Both the position numbers and the translations under genes were made by a program. Below, piece by piece: positions 43,049-51,706 of a stretch of DNA of 64,000 bases. Source of the DNA: JBMOUD01 sp049319665 (GTDB lineage Bacteria > Pseudomonadota > Gammaproteobacteria > Enterobacterales > Enterobacteriaceae); contig NZ_JBMOUD010000006.1 in NCBI RefSeq assembly GCF_049319665.1, positions 1 through 64,000 on the forward strand. Direction: 5' to 3'. Within the stretch, counting starts at the first letter, position 1. The number at the start of each line of letters is the position of its first letter. The notes under the pieces were generated by a model. That model was not told the DNA's origin, searched no databases, and saw only the letters and a program-made list of their open reading frames with translations.

Positions 43049-43888
43049 ATGGATTTTAAGCGTTGGCTGGCATTTGCCACAGGTCGTCTGGCCGGGGGCG
43101 AAAGCCCTAAGCGTGACGCTGAAATCCTGCTGGGTTTCGTCACTGGCTGTACGCGTACCTTTATTATGGCCTTTGGTGAAACCGTATTAAGTGCCTCGCA
43201 GCTGCAACAGCTCGAGGCATTATTGCAGCGTCGCGAGCAGGGCGAACCTATCGCCTATCTGACCGGTGAGCGCGAATTTTGGTCTTTACCGTTAAGCGTT
43301 TCTCCCGCCACGTTGATCCCCCGTCCTGATACCGAATGTTTGGTTGAGCAGGCGCTATTACGCTTGAGTTCTGCTGCGGTCAATATCGCGGATTTGGGTA
43401 CCGGCACCGGCGCGATTGCATTAGCACTGGCCAGTGAGCGGCCTGATTGCCAGATTACCGGCGTGGATTTGCAACCCGATGCCGTAGCGCTGGCGCAGCA
43501 TAATGCTGAAAAACTTAAGATAACCAACGCCCGTTTTGTGTGTGGCAGTTGGTTTACTCCGCTTGATGGGCAGCGTTTTCAGTTAATCGCCAGTAATCCT
43601 CCTTATATTGACGCCACCGATCCTCACCTTGTGCAAGGCGATGTACGCTTTGAACCGGCAAGTGCGTTGATTGCCGATGAGCAGGGGCTTAAGGATTTGG
43701 CCTATATTATCCAGACCGCGCCCGCCTATCTTGAAAAGTCTGGCTGGCTGCTGCTTGAGCATGGCTGGCAGCAGGGCGAAGTCGTACGTCAGTTGTTTGC
43801 CAACGCTGGCTATCAGCAGATAGAAACGGTAAAAGATTACGGCGATAACGATCGTGTGACCTTGGCTCAATGGGGAACCGAGCCGTAG
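43049..43888 (+). CDS. prmC: Release-factor glutamine methyltransferase
   Basis: A 279-residue SAM-dependent enzyme that methylates the GGQ glutamine of RF1 and RF2. The SAM motif is IADLGTGTGAIALALA, acidic VDLQPDA follows, and catalytic NPPY is at 183-186. It starts eight bases after prfA and is cotranscribed with it. Confidence 0.97.
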   Translation: MDFKRWLAFATGRLAGGESPKRDAEILLGFVTGCTRTFIMAFGETVLSASQLQQLEALLQRREQGEPIAYLTGEREFWSLPLSVSPATLIPRPDTECLVEQALLRLSSAAVNIADLGTGTGAIALALASERPDCQITGVDLQPDAVALAQHNAEKLKITNARFVCGSWFTPLDGQRFQLIASNPPYIDATDPHLVQGDVRFEPASALIADEQGLKDLAYIIQTAPAYLEKSGWLLLEHGWQQGEVVRQLFANAGYQQIETVKDYGDNDRVTLAQWGTEP

Positions 43889-43986
43889 TGCAGCATATGG
43901 ACTGAATAGACACACAATAACTGCATTGCGCACAAAATGGACGTATTGCAATAAAGTCAAAAAAGTTAGCAGATGAGGGCACAGCA

Positions 43987-44379
43987 ATGTCGACATTCTT
44001 ATGGGTTAAAAATCTGCATATTGTCGTTATTATTTTGAGTATTTCTTTGTTTGTATTGCGTTTTTTCTGGATGTGGTCTGGTTCATCCATGTTGCAAAAG
44101 AAATGGGTGAAGATTACGCCACATATCAACGATACTGTGGTTCTGGTAAGTGGTTTCAGTTTGATGTTTCAGACCAGTACTTATCCGTTCTCTGCGGATG
44201 GAACATGGCTGACCGAAAAGCTTTTTGGCGTTATTATCTACATCGTCTTGGGCTTTATTGCGCTGAGCAAACGTCCTCGTAGCCAGAAAATTCGTTGGAT
44301 TGCGTTTATCTTGGCGATGGGTTGCTTATATGTAGTGCTTAAGCTCGCGTTGACGAAAGTATCGTTATTTATGGGATAA
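43987..44379 (+). CDS. sirB2: SirB2-family membrane protein
   Basis: A 130-residue integral membrane protein with four predicted helices and the family marks FFWMWSGSSMLQKKWVKITPHI and RSQKIRWIAFILAMGC. Its function is unknown; the name comes from a Salmonella locus reported to affect invasion genes. GAGGG precedes the ATG. It stops two bases before sirB1. Confidence 0.92.
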   Translation: MSTFLWVKNLHIVVIILSISLFVLRFFWMWSGSSMLQKKWVKITPHINDTVVLVSGFSLMFQTSTYPFSADGTWLTEKLFGVIIYIVLGFIALSKRPRSQKIRWIAFILAMGCLYVVLKLALTKVSLFMG

Positions 44380-44381
44380 TT

Positions 44382-45191
44382 ATGACCGCCATTGCTGATT
44401 TTGAATTCAATTCCGCTCCACTTAGCGACGGTGTCATCCTGGTAAGTCAGGTTATCCGTTTAGACTTTGAGACGGATAACGTGCAGCGTCAACTCCAGGA
44501 GTTGGTGGATGAAGCACGCCGCCTTGTTCCTGAAGATCTCCATCAGGACCAGCAACTTGAAGTCCTGATCGACCTGTTTTATCACACTTGGGGCTTTGCT
44601 GGCGCAGGTGGGGTTTATTTACTGTCCGAAGCGATTTGGCTGGATAAAGTATTAGCGACACGCCGTGGAACGCCTGTTTCTCTTGGCGTGATATTCTTGC
44701 ATATCGCCCATGCGTTAGAGCTGCCTTTGATGCCGGTGATTTTCCCGACGCAGCTTATCTTGCGAGCCGATTGGATGGATGAAGAGATGTGGTTGATCAA
44801 TCCAATCAACGGTGAAACGCTGAACGAACATGTTTTGGAAATTTGGCTGAAAGGTAATTTGGGCGTTAGCGCTGAAATTGAAGATGACGACCTTGAAGAA
44901 GCCGAACATTCCGTTATCGTGCAAAAGATGCTCGATACTCTTAAAGCGGCGTTAATGGAAGAAAAGCAGATGGAAATGGCGCTGCGTGCTAGCCAGACCG
45001 TATTGCAATTTGATCCGGAAGATCCGTATGAAATCCGCGACCGTGGTTTGATTTATGCCCAACTTGGCTGTAATCACATCGCCATTTCAGACTTAAACTA
45101 TTTTATTGAACAGTGTCCAGAAGACCCGATTTCTGAAGTGATAAAGCTACAGATTCATTCAATTGAAGATCACCAGGTCGTTTTACACTGA
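44382..45191 (+). CDS. sirB1: SirB1-family transglutaminase-like/TPR protein
   Basis: A 269-residue cytoplasmic protein with an N-terminal transglutaminase-like domain (LIDLFYHTWGFAGAG, LATRRGTPVSLGVIFLHIA) and C-terminal TPR helices (ALRASQTVLQFDPEDPYEIRDRGLIYAQLG). The biochemical role is not established. Coupled to sirB2 and upstream of kdsA, as in E. coli (ychA). Confidence 0.93.
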   Translation: MTAIADFEFNSAPLSDGVILVSQVIRLDFETDNVQRQLQELVDEARRLVPEDLHQDQQLEVLIDLFYHTWGFAGAGGVYLLSEAIWLDKVLATRRGTPVSLGVIFLHIAHALELPLMPVIFPTQLILRADWMDEEMWLINPINGETLNEHVLEIWLKGNLGVSAEIEDDDLEEAEHSVIVQKMLDTLKAALMEEKQMEMALRASQTVLQFDPEDPYEIRDRGLIYAQLGCNHIAISDLNYFIEQCPEDPISEVIKLQIHSIEDHQVVLH

Positions 45192-45271
45192 GTCTGTTCT
45201 TCGCTATCTCTGTACTATTTCTCCGCCTTTGTGGCAGAGAGAATTTTAATTAATACCGATAAGGCCAACGC

Positions 45272-46126
45272 ATGAAACATAAAGTGGTTAGCATTCAGGA
45301 CATCAAAGTAGCAAACGATCTGCCGTTCGTTTTATTTGGCGGCATGAACGTGCTGGAATCTCGTGATATGGCAATGCGGGTTTGTGAGCATTACGTCACC
45401 GTGACCCAGAAGCTCGGTATCCCTTATGTGTTTAAAGCCTCTTTTGATAAAGCTAACCGCTCTTCAATCCACTCTTACCGTGGGCCGGGTCTGGAAGCAG
45501 GGATGAAGATCTTCCAAGAGTTGAAAGAGACGTTTGGCGTGAAAATCATCACCGACGTGCATGAAAGCTGGCAGGCACAGCCTGTTGCCGATGTTGTTGA
45601 CGTTATTCAATTACCTGCTTTCCTGGCACGTCAAACCGACTTGGTTGAAGCTATGGCGAAAACCGGCGCTGTCATCAACGTAAAAAAACCACAGTTTGTT
45701 AGCCCGGGCCAGATGGGGAATATCGTTGATAAGTTCAAAGAAGGCGGTAATGATCAGGTTATTCTATGCGATCGTGGCAGTAACTTTGGTTACGACAATC
45801 TGGTTGTCGATATGCTGGGTATGAATGTAATGATTAACGCGACCGGCGGTCACCCAGTGATCTTCGACGTGACCCACGCTCTGCAAACCCGTGACCCATT
45901 CGGCGCTGCGTCAGGCGGCCGTCGTGCGCAGGTTGCCGAGCTGGCACGTGCAGGCATGGCAGTGGGTATCGCAGGTCTATTTATCGAAGCACACGAAGAC
46001 CCGGCTAACGCTAAATGCGACGGTCCTTCAGCATTGCCGCTCGATAAACTAGAACCGTTCCTGGTGCAAATGAAAGCCATCGACGACTTAGTCAAAAGCT
46101 TCCCAGCGCTAGACACCAGCAAGTAA
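45272..46126 (+). CDS. kdsA: 2-dehydro-3-deoxyphosphooctonate aldolase (Kdo-8-P synthase)
   Basis: A 284-residue TIM barrel that condenses arabinose-5-phosphate with phosphoenolpyruvate for lipopolysaccharide core synthesis. Landmarks are LFGGMNVLESRD, FKASFDKANRSS, IQLPAFLARQTDL and LCDRGSNFGYDNL, which has the Asn/Cys-class features of the metal-independent enzyme. AAGG lies upstream of the ATG. Confidence 0.97.
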   Translation: MKHKVVSIQDIKVANDLPFVLFGGMNVLESRDMAMRVCEHYVTVTQKLGIPYVFKASFDKANRSSIHSYRGPGLEAGMKIFQELKETFGVKIITDVHESWQAQPVADVVDVIQLPAFLARQTDLVEAMAKTGAVINVKKPQFVSPGQMGNIVDKFKEGGNDQVILCDRGSNFGYDNLVVDMLGMNVMINATGGHPVIFDVTHALQTRDPFGAASGGRRAQVAELARAGMAVGIAGLFIEAHEDPANAKCDGPSALPLDKLEPFLVQMKAIDDLVKSFPALDTSK

Positions 46127-46145
46127 CAACATTGCTGAGTGATTT

Positions 46146-46172
46146 TAAAAGGCGACCTCGAGTCGCCTTTTG
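46146..46172 (+). terminator. kdsA terminator
   Basis: AAAAGGCGACTCGAG-type palindrome: AAAAGGCGAC pairs with GTCGCCTTTT, followed by GC then T-rich sequence, 20 bases after kdsA. Confidence 0.85.
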
Positions 46173-46191
46173 CATTTCTACTATGTTGATC

Positions 46192-46286
46192 TGTTGACCT
46201 TGACCTTCAATAGCGCATCTTGCCGTTCGCGTTCGGCAACGCTGCATATTCACAATGTATTGATAAGCGACCGAACGTGCACCGTT
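46192..46286. repeat. Structured repeat, copy C (internally deleted)
   Basis: Carries only the two ends of the ~290-bp repeat: GACCTTGACCTTCAATAGCG at the left and GCGTTCGGCAACGCTGCATATTC through GCGACCGAACGTGC at the right. The ~190-base GC-rich centre is missing. Confidence 0.75.
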
Positions 46287-46358
46287 CTACTAGAATACGT
46301 AGGTATCAAACGAGGAGGTCCCGCAATGGCTCCTTCTATTGCTATTGCCCCAAAACGA

Positions 46359-46390
46359 AAAAAGGCCCTGATTTTCATCAGGACCTTTTT
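46359..46390 (-). terminator. Terminator of first tRNA-Ser
   Basis: AAAAAGGTCCTGAT pairs with ATCAGGGCCTTTTT on the minus strand, nine bases after the tRNA 3' end. Confidence 0.9.
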
Positions 46391-46398
46391 CGAATATT

Positions 46399-46488
46399 TG
46401 GCGGTGAGAGAGGGGTTCGAACCCTCGATACACTTTCGCGTATACACACTTTCCAGGCGTGCTCCTTCAGCCACTCAGACACCTCACC
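46399..46488 (-). tRNA. tRNA-Ser (anticodon GGA), copy 1
   Basis: Ninety bases including encoded CCA. The acceptor stem GGTGAGG pairs with TCTCACC (with a G-T pair), discriminator G. The anticodon loop is CTGGAAA with stem CACGC/GTGTG, so the anticodon is GGA, reading UCC and UCU. A long variable arm (TATACGCGAAAGTGTA region) marks a class II serine tRNA. Nearly identical to E. coli serW/serX. Copy 2 at 47076-47165 has the same sequence. Confidence 0.97.
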
Positions 46489-46525
46489 GTGGCGTCACAT
46501 CGCGTTAGCGGTGCAACGGGGCGCT

Positions 46526-46554
46526 ACTATAGGGAGACAAGCGCAATGGGTCAA
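46526..46554 (-). promoter_or_regulatory. Promoter of first tRNA-Ser
   Basis: On the minus strand TTGACC, 17 bases, TATAGT, then a GC-rich discriminator (AGCGCCCC) typical of stringently controlled stable-RNA promoters. Confidence 0.85.
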
Positions 46555-46649
46555 GAAGAATTTCTCGATAACCGCTCACTTGCTCAACCTGCCAGCGCAT
46601 TGCCTGTTTCATCGCCAATTAATGCCCAAAAACAAACACCTCAGCCTAT

Positions 46650-46951
46650 CTTTTGACCTTGACCTTCATCTTTTGACTTTGACCTTCAATAGCGCATCTT
46701 ATCGGCCAAGCGAACGAATGAGGCCAGGGGAAATCGGCCATGGACCGGCCGATTTAGGTTGAGCCGGGCAGGACGCCCGTCCCAGCCGACCCGACAGGCC
46801 GAAGTAGTAAGCGCGGGCAGTCGCGCAGCGACCCGATAAGCTAAGCGCAGGCGTTGGGTGCAGGGGCTTTCGCCCTAAAACCCTTGCCGGTCGCGTTCGC
46901 CAACACTGACATATTCGAATGTAGAGAAAAGCGACCGAACGTACACCGTTC
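46650..46951. repeat. Structured ~290-bp repeat, copy D (complete)
   Basis: The least disturbed copy. The left end has repeated TTTGAC(C/T)TTGACCTTCA units, then ATAGCGCATCTTATCGGCC, hairpin AAATCGGCC/GGCCGATTT at 46731-46755, GAGCCGGGCAGGACGCCCG, the CGCGCAGCGACCCGATAAGC block and the right end GCGTTCGCC...GCGACCGAACGTACACCG. It lies between the two tRNA-Ser genes. Confidence 0.8.
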
Positions 46952-47033
46952 TTATAGAAATACTGAATAATGTATATAAGGAGATCCCGCAATGGCTCCT
47001 TCTATTGCTATCTATTGCTATTGCCCCAAAACG

Positions 47034-47067
47034 AAAAAAGGCCCTGATTTTCATCAGGACCTTTTTT
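47034..47067 (-). terminator. Terminator of second tRNA-Ser
   Basis: Same hairpin as at 46359-46390 with a slightly longer T-run; part of the duplicated block. Confidence 0.9.
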
Positions 47068-47075
47068 CGAATATT

Positions 47076-47165
47076 TGGCGGTGAGAGAGGGGTTCGAACC
47101 CTCGATACACTTTCGCGTATACACACTTTCCAGGCGTGCTCCTTCAGCCACTCAGACACCTCACC
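47076..47165 (-). tRNA. tRNA-Ser (anticodon GGA), copy 2
   Basis: Ninety bases, identical in sequence to the copy at 46399-46488, with encoded CCA and anticodon GGA. The terminator and some 50 further bases downstream are shared with copy 1, but the upstream promoter sequence differs, so the duplication boundary lies at the tRNA 5' end. Confidence 0.97.
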
Positions 47166-47204
47166 GTATGATTGAGTACACTCGCGTGCTGCTCAATCGG
47201 CGCT

Positions 47205-47233
47205 AATGTAGGGAAAACTGCTCTGTCCGTCAA
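47205..47233 (-). promoter_or_regulatory. Promoter of second tRNA-Ser
   Basis: On the minus strand TTGACG, 17 bases, TACATT, then AGCGCCG. The remainder of the gap up to the transporter at 47577 shows no gene. Confidence 0.8.
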
Positions 47234-47576
47234 CACTCTTTTCATCTAATCCTTTCAATGAGACAAACTTAAAGCAATTTGCTGATTTACAGAGCAAAAA
47301 TTGCTTTAGCTATGAGCGTTGTTATCGATGGCTAAAGGAAGGGTAAATGCAATAAGACGGTTTTTTATGCTGCTGAATACCGATTTAAGGCAGCATAAAA
47401 TACAGCCATTGTTGATCTAGAAACATTTAGTACCGTATTAAAAGCAGAAAACTATTTAGTCATAGCAAGTATAGGACTAGAATCTTGCGGATTTTTACTT
47501 TAAAGCGGTTCATTTTTGCCAAGGCTATTTTTACCGAGCCTATTTGTTTATACAGAAAGTAGTACAGGGGTTTCTT

Positions 47577-49055
47577 TTGAATCATTCTACAAACACAACA
47601 CCACAAAAACATCGCACTGCAATCCCATCAGGGGCAGGCACACTATTCTTCATCCAGACATTTGCCACGCTTGGCTTCGCCGTGCTGTATTCCACACTGG
47701 TACTGTATGCGACCAAAAAGCTCGGTTTCAGTGAGGCAGATGCCGATGCCATCATGGGCGTATTTGGGGCATTCAATTACGGCCTGCATATGTTCGGCGG
47801 CTATCTCGGTGGGCGCTATCTTAGCAACCGTAACCTGTTCGTGCTTGGCATGGTATTGCAGGTACTGGGCTGTGGCTTGATTGCGATGGAGGGCGTTTGG
47901 GGGCTGTATTGGGGGCTGGCGATGTTCCTGACCGGCAGCGGCCTTAACGTGACCTGTTTGAACATGATGCTGACTCAGCGCTTTGCGCCAGATGACAACC
48001 GTCGCGAATCCGCTTTCCTATGGAACTACGCCGGGATGAACCTCGGTTTCTTCATAGGTTTTGCGGTCGCCGGTTATTATCAGCTGAGCGATAACTACCG
48101 TGCACTGTTCCTGTTTGCCACGCTGGGAAATATTGCGGCAATTATAGTGACAATGTCACGTTGGAATATCCTCAAAGATATCAATACCCCGCTGATTGAA
48201 GTTGGCCGCAGCCAGTTTATCCGCCGTATGTTGATAGGTATTGCCATTCTGATTGTGCTGGTACCGATTATCCGCGTATTGCTGACCCACGCTGCATTTA
48301 GTAGCTATTTCGTCGTGGTGTTGGGCGGGTTGATTTTCCTGGCAATGGGCGTGGTCACGTATCGCCATCGCGAAGCCGAAGAGCGCCGCAAAATGGGGGC
48401 GTATCTCATTCTGGCCGCCGGTTCTCTGGTGTTCTGGACGCTGTACCAGCTCGCGCCTATGGGCCTGATGTTGTTCTCTGAAAACAATATTAACCTGAAT
48501 GTCTATGGTATCCGCATTGCGCCACAATGGATTCAGGACATTAACACTGTAGTGATTGTTATCGGTGGCCCGCTGATGGCGTGGTGGTTTAACCGTCTGC
48601 GTAATCGCGGCTGGCGTATTGATATCCCACTGCAATTCTCTGGCGCTTTGTTCTTCATTGGTTTGGGGATGCTGGTGCTGCCGTGGGGTATTAGCCTGGC
48701 GCAAAGCGATGGTTTGGTTGCCTTTAAATGGATCTTCATCAGCTACATCTTACAGAGTATCGGTGAATTACTGATCTCACCTATCGGTTACGCAATGATT
48801 GGTAAGCTCGCGCCGACCCGCTACCAAGGTGTCATGATGGGCTGCTGGATGATGGTAACTGGCGTTGGTTCGGTACTGGCCAGCTATATCTCTGGCTTGA
48901 TGCCAACCAACACCGGCAGCACTCCGGTGCTGACTAACCCTGGTTACAGCTCCGTGTTTAGCGCATTGGGTTGGGGATCGGTGGCGACCGGCGTCGTGTT
49001 GCTGGTGCTTATCCCGCTGCTGCGTCGTTTGATTCAACAACGCGCTGCTGCCTGA
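47577..49055 (+). CDS. POT/PTR-family transporter lacking the ExxERF motif
   Basis: A 492-residue major facilitator of the proton-dependent oligopeptide group, with about 14 helices. The second half keeps family features (FISYILQSIGELLISPIGYAMIGKLAP, GVMMGCWMMVTGVGSVLASY). The first helix, which in E. coli DtpA-D carries ExxERFxYY for proton coupling and peptide binding, here reads FIQTFATLGFAVLYSTLVLY, so the Glu-Glu-Arg set is absent. Substrate and coupling may therefore differ from classic di/tripeptide permeases. The likely start is a TTG at 47577, six bases after AGGGG; a TTG at 47544 is in frame but lacks a site. Confidence 0.85.
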   Translation: MNHSTNTTPQKHRTAIPSGAGTLFFIQTFATLGFAVLYSTLVLYATKKLGFSEADADAIMGVFGAFNYGLHMFGGYLGGRYLSNRNLFVLGMVLQVLGCGLIAMEGVWGLYWGLAMFLTGSGLNVTCLNMMLTQRFAPDDNRRESAFLWNYAGMNLGFFIGFAVAGYYQLSDNYRALFLFATLGNIAAIIVTMSRWNILKDINTPLIEVGRSQFIRRMLIGIAILIVLVPIIRVLLTHAAFSSYFVVVLGGLIFLAMGVVTYRHREAEERRKMGAYLILAAGSLVFWTLYQLAPMGLMLFSENNINLNVYGIRIAPQWIQDINTVVIVIGGPLMAWWFNRLRNRGWRIDIPLQFSGALFFIGLGMLVLPWGISLAQSDGLVAFKWIFISYILQSIGELLISPIGYAMIGKLAPTRYQGVMMGCWMMVTGVGSVLASYISGLMPTNTGSTPVLTNPGYSSVFSALGWGSVATGVVLLVLIPLLRRLIQQRAAA

Positions 49056-49093
49056 TAGCTGAGTCCAGATCCCTTTGCGTTATTTTGCGAAGT

Positions 49094-49122
49094 AAGCCCT
49101 GTTCATCAGGGCTTTTTTTTTG
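49094..49122 (+). terminator. Terminator of the POT transporter gene
   Basis: AAGCCCTG/CAGGGCTT with loop TTCAT, followed by an eight-base T-run. Confidence 0.95.
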
Positions 49123-49182
49123 CACAAAAGGTTGCATCTAAATGCTATTCGTTGAAATCTAACGGGGCTAAGGAGGCAACCG

Positions 49183-50124
49183 ATGAACATTATTCTCTAT
49201 ACCCCTAAATCTGATAATAAAGAATGGATCGATGGCATTAGCAAACGTCTGCCTAACGCCAAGATTCGAGCCTGGCATCCTGAAGATAAAGAACACGCTG
49301 ATTACGCATTAGTTTGGCGACCGCCGCATGACATGCTGGCATCACGCACCTCACTGAAAGGCATTTTTGTACTAGGCGCAGGCGTTGATGCGTTACTGAG
49401 CCAGGAGCAACAACAGCCAGGAACCCTGCCAGCAGGCGTGCCGCTGATGCGTCTGGAAGATACCGGTATGGCGTTACAAATGCAGGAGTACACGCTGGCT
49501 ACCGTCTTACGCTACTTCCGCCGCCTCGATGAATATCAATTATTGCAGCAGCAAAAACAGTGGAAACCGTTGGTGGCGCATCAACGCGAAAATTTCACGA
49601 TTGGTATTCTTGGCGCAGGTGTCCTGGGTACACAGGTTGCGCAAAAGTTAGTTGAATTAGGCTTTAACGTCAGAGGCTGGAGCCGCAGCGCCAAAAATAT
49701 TCCCGATGTTGAAAGCTTCCACGGTGCTGAACAACTGCATAAATTTGCCAGCGGCTGTAAATTACTGATTAATCTTCTGCCGAATACGCCACAAACCGTT
49801 GGCATTCTTAACCAGACGCTTTTCAATGCCTTACCGCGCCATGCTTATTTGATTAACCTTGGCCGAGGGATGCAATTGGTTGAAGGCGACCTGTTAAATG
49901 CCTTACAGCATGGGCAAATTGCCGCCGCCACGTTGGATGTGTTTATTGAAGAACCTTTACCTTCCATGCACCCATTTTGGTCACATCCACGTGTTAGCAT
50001 CACTCCGCATATCGGTGCCGACACGCGTCCAGAGCTGGCGATGGACAACATCGTTGCCAATATTCAGGCGATAGAAGCAGGGCGCGAACCGGTAGGATTG
50101 GTGGATAGAGCGCGAGGGTATTAA
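49183..50124 (+). CDS. ghrA: Glyoxylate/hydroxypyruvate reductase A
   Basis: A 313-residue D-2-hydroxyacid dehydrogenase reducing glyoxylate and hydroxypyruvate with NADPH. Landmarks are the Rossmann motif GILGAGVLGTQVAQKL, the following GWSRSAK (Arg-Ser for NADPH), catalytic Arg in INLGRGMQL, Glu in FIEEPLP and His in ITPHIGADT. AAGGAGG precedes the ATG. It is followed by ycdX and ycdY as in E. coli. Confidence 0.96.
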   Translation: MNIILYTPKSDNKEWIDGISKRLPNAKIRAWHPEDKEHADYALVWRPPHDMLASRTSLKGIFVLGAGVDALLSQEQQQPGTLPAGVPLMRLEDTGMALQMQEYTLATVLRYFRRLDEYQLLQQQKQWKPLVAHQRENFTIGILGAGVLGTQVAQKLVELGFNVRGWSRSAKNIPDVESFHGAEQLHKFASGCKLLINLLPNTPQTVGILNQTLFNALPRHAYLINLGRGMQLVEGDLLNALQHGQIAAATLDVFIEEPLPSMHPFWSHPRVSITPHIGADTRPELAMDNIVANIQAIEAGREPVGLVDRARGY

Positions 50125-50218
50125 TTTACCGACTACTTACCGAGCATTAAGCATTAACAGTGCGTAACGTTTCTTTAGCCAGCATCCCGTTGCTGGCTAA
50201 ACGTACCCAGGAGAAAAT

Positions 50219-50956
50219 ATGTACCCGGTTGATTTACACATGCACACCGTTGCCAGTACCCACGCATATAGCACGTTACATGACTATATTGCCGAAGCAG
50301 AACAAAAAGGCATCAAGCTATTTGCGATCACCGATCATGGCCCGGATATGGCTGATGCACCGCATTATTGGCATTTTATGAATACCCACGTTTGGCCGCG
50401 CGTAGTTAATGGGGTCGGCATTTTGCGTGGTATCGAATCCAACATTAAAAATATTAATGGCGATATCGATTGTACTGGCGTGATGCTTGATCATATCGAC
50501 GTGGTTATCGCCGGTTTTCATGAGCCAGTGATGCCGCCACAGGATAAAGATACGCATACTAAAGCGATGATTGCTGCGATGGCCGGTGGGGATGTGCATA
50601 TTATTAGCCATCCTGGCAATCCACGTTATCCGGTCGATATTCCGGCGATTGCAGCAGCGGCTGCTAAGTATAATGTAGCGTTGGAACTTAATAACTCGTC
50701 CTTTACACATTCTCGTAAAGGCAGCGAGCCTAATTGCCGCGCGATTGCTGCGGCTGTAAAAGAGGCTGGTGGCTGGTTAGCGCTGGGGTCGGATTCTCAT
50801 ATTGCTTACTCGATGGGTGGTTTTGAGCATTGTGAACGTATTCTGCGTGAGGTCGATTTCCCTGAAGATCGTATTCTCAACGTCAGTCCGCGCCGATTCC
50901 TTGATTTCCTTGAGGGGAGAGGCCGTCCTGCCATTGCAGAATTCGCTCAGTTGTGA
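50219..50956 (+). CDS. ycdX: PHP-domain phosphatase YcdX
   Basis: A 245-residue PHP-fold phosphatase with a trinuclear zinc site. The ligands are visible in DLHMHTVAS, FAITDHGPDM, IESNIKN, HIISHPGNPRYP and GSDSHIAYSMG. E. coli YcdX affects swarming and is activated by the chaperone YcdY, encoded next. AGGAGAAAAT precedes the ATG. Confidence 0.95.
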   Translation: MYPVDLHMHTVASTHAYSTLHDYIAEAEQKGIKLFAITDHGPDMADAPHYWHFMNTHVWPRVVNGVGILRGIESNIKNINGDIDCTGVMLDHIDVVIAGFHEPVMPPQDKDTHTKAMIAAMAGGDVHIISHPGNPRYPVDIPAIAAAAAKYNVALELNNSSFTHSRKGSEPNCRAIAAAVKEAGGWLALGSDSHIAYSMGGFEHCERILREVDFPEDRILNVSPRRFLDFLEGRGRPAIAEFAQL

Positions 50957-51033
50957 CATTGTCACGCAAAATTTAATACGTATTACTCTGTATCGGCTAA
51001 TGTTATAGCTGGTCTCACAAGTGGATTGTCATC

Positions 51034-51618
51034 ATGAACGAATTTTCCATCGTCTGTCGCGTGTTAGGCACGCTGTTTTATCGCCAGCCGCAAGACCCGT
51101 TGTTGGAGCCGTTATTTGCCCTGATTCAATCGGGAAAATTGCGGGAGCATTGGCCGTTAGAGCAAGACGCACTGTTGGTGCGTTTGCAGGAAAGTGCCAA
51201 TCCACAAGCGTTGGCAACAGAGTTTAACCACTTGTTCGTGGGGACCGAGTGCGCGGTATCGCCGTATCGTAGCGATTACGTGGAGCATGCCAATGAGCTT
51301 GAAGTCAGAAGCTTTTTACAACAACGTGGCATGCCGCTCGGTGATACACCTGCCGATCATTTCGGTTCTTTACTGTTAGCGGCTTCCTGGCTAGAAGATC
51401 AGTCGCAGGAAGATGAGGCTCAGGCGCAGATTACTCTGTTTGATGATTATCTCTTCCCATGGTGCGGTAAATTCTTGGGCAAAGTTGAAGCACATGCGAC
51501 CAGCGGCTTTTATCGTACGTTGTCTGAGATCAGCCGTGAAGCATTGCAGGCAATGCGTGATGAGCTGGAAGAATCATTGCCAGACGATATTGATGATGAT
51601 GCTGATGACGAGCAATAA
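51034..51618 (+). CDS. ycdY: TorD-family chaperone YcdY
   Basis: A 194-residue all-helical redox-enzyme-maturation-type chaperone. EFNHLFVGTECAVSPYRSDYV is the TorD/DmsD family signature, followed by PADHFGSLLLAASWL. It ends in an acidic tail (ESLPDDIDDDADDEQ). It stimulates YcdX, encoded 77 bases upstream. Confidence 0.94.
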   Translation: MNEFSIVCRVLGTLFYRQPQDPLLEPLFALIQSGKLREHWPLEQDALLVRLQESANPQALATEFNHLFVGTECAVSPYRSDYVEHANELEVRSFLQQRGMPLGDTPADHFGSLLLAASWLEDQSQEDEAQAQITLFDDYLFPWCGKFLGKVEAHATSGFYRTLSEISREALQAMRDELEESLPDDIDDDADDEQ

Positions 51619-51652
51619 GCGTTAGCCCTATTCTTTAGCAAAAAGCTTGGCA

Positions 51653-51686
51653 TAAAAAAGCCCGCGACTTAAATTCGCGGGCTTTA
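51653..51686. terminator. Bidirectional terminator ycdY/yceB
   Basis: AAAAAAGCCCGCGA pairs with TCGCGGGCTTT between the convergent genes. Confidence 0.92.
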
Positions 51687-51706
51687 TCATTAATAGGGGA
51701 TAAAAA

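Noticed and set aside
46170..46762. Open frames running across the first tRNA-Ser (plus and minus strand)
   Set aside because: They translate the tRNA, terminator and structured repeat. Such proteins are a well-known annotation artefact over serine tRNA genes.
46699..47159. Open frames across repeat copy D and the second tRNA-Ser
   Set aside because: GC-rich palindromic repeat and tRNA sequence, no ribosome-binding sites.
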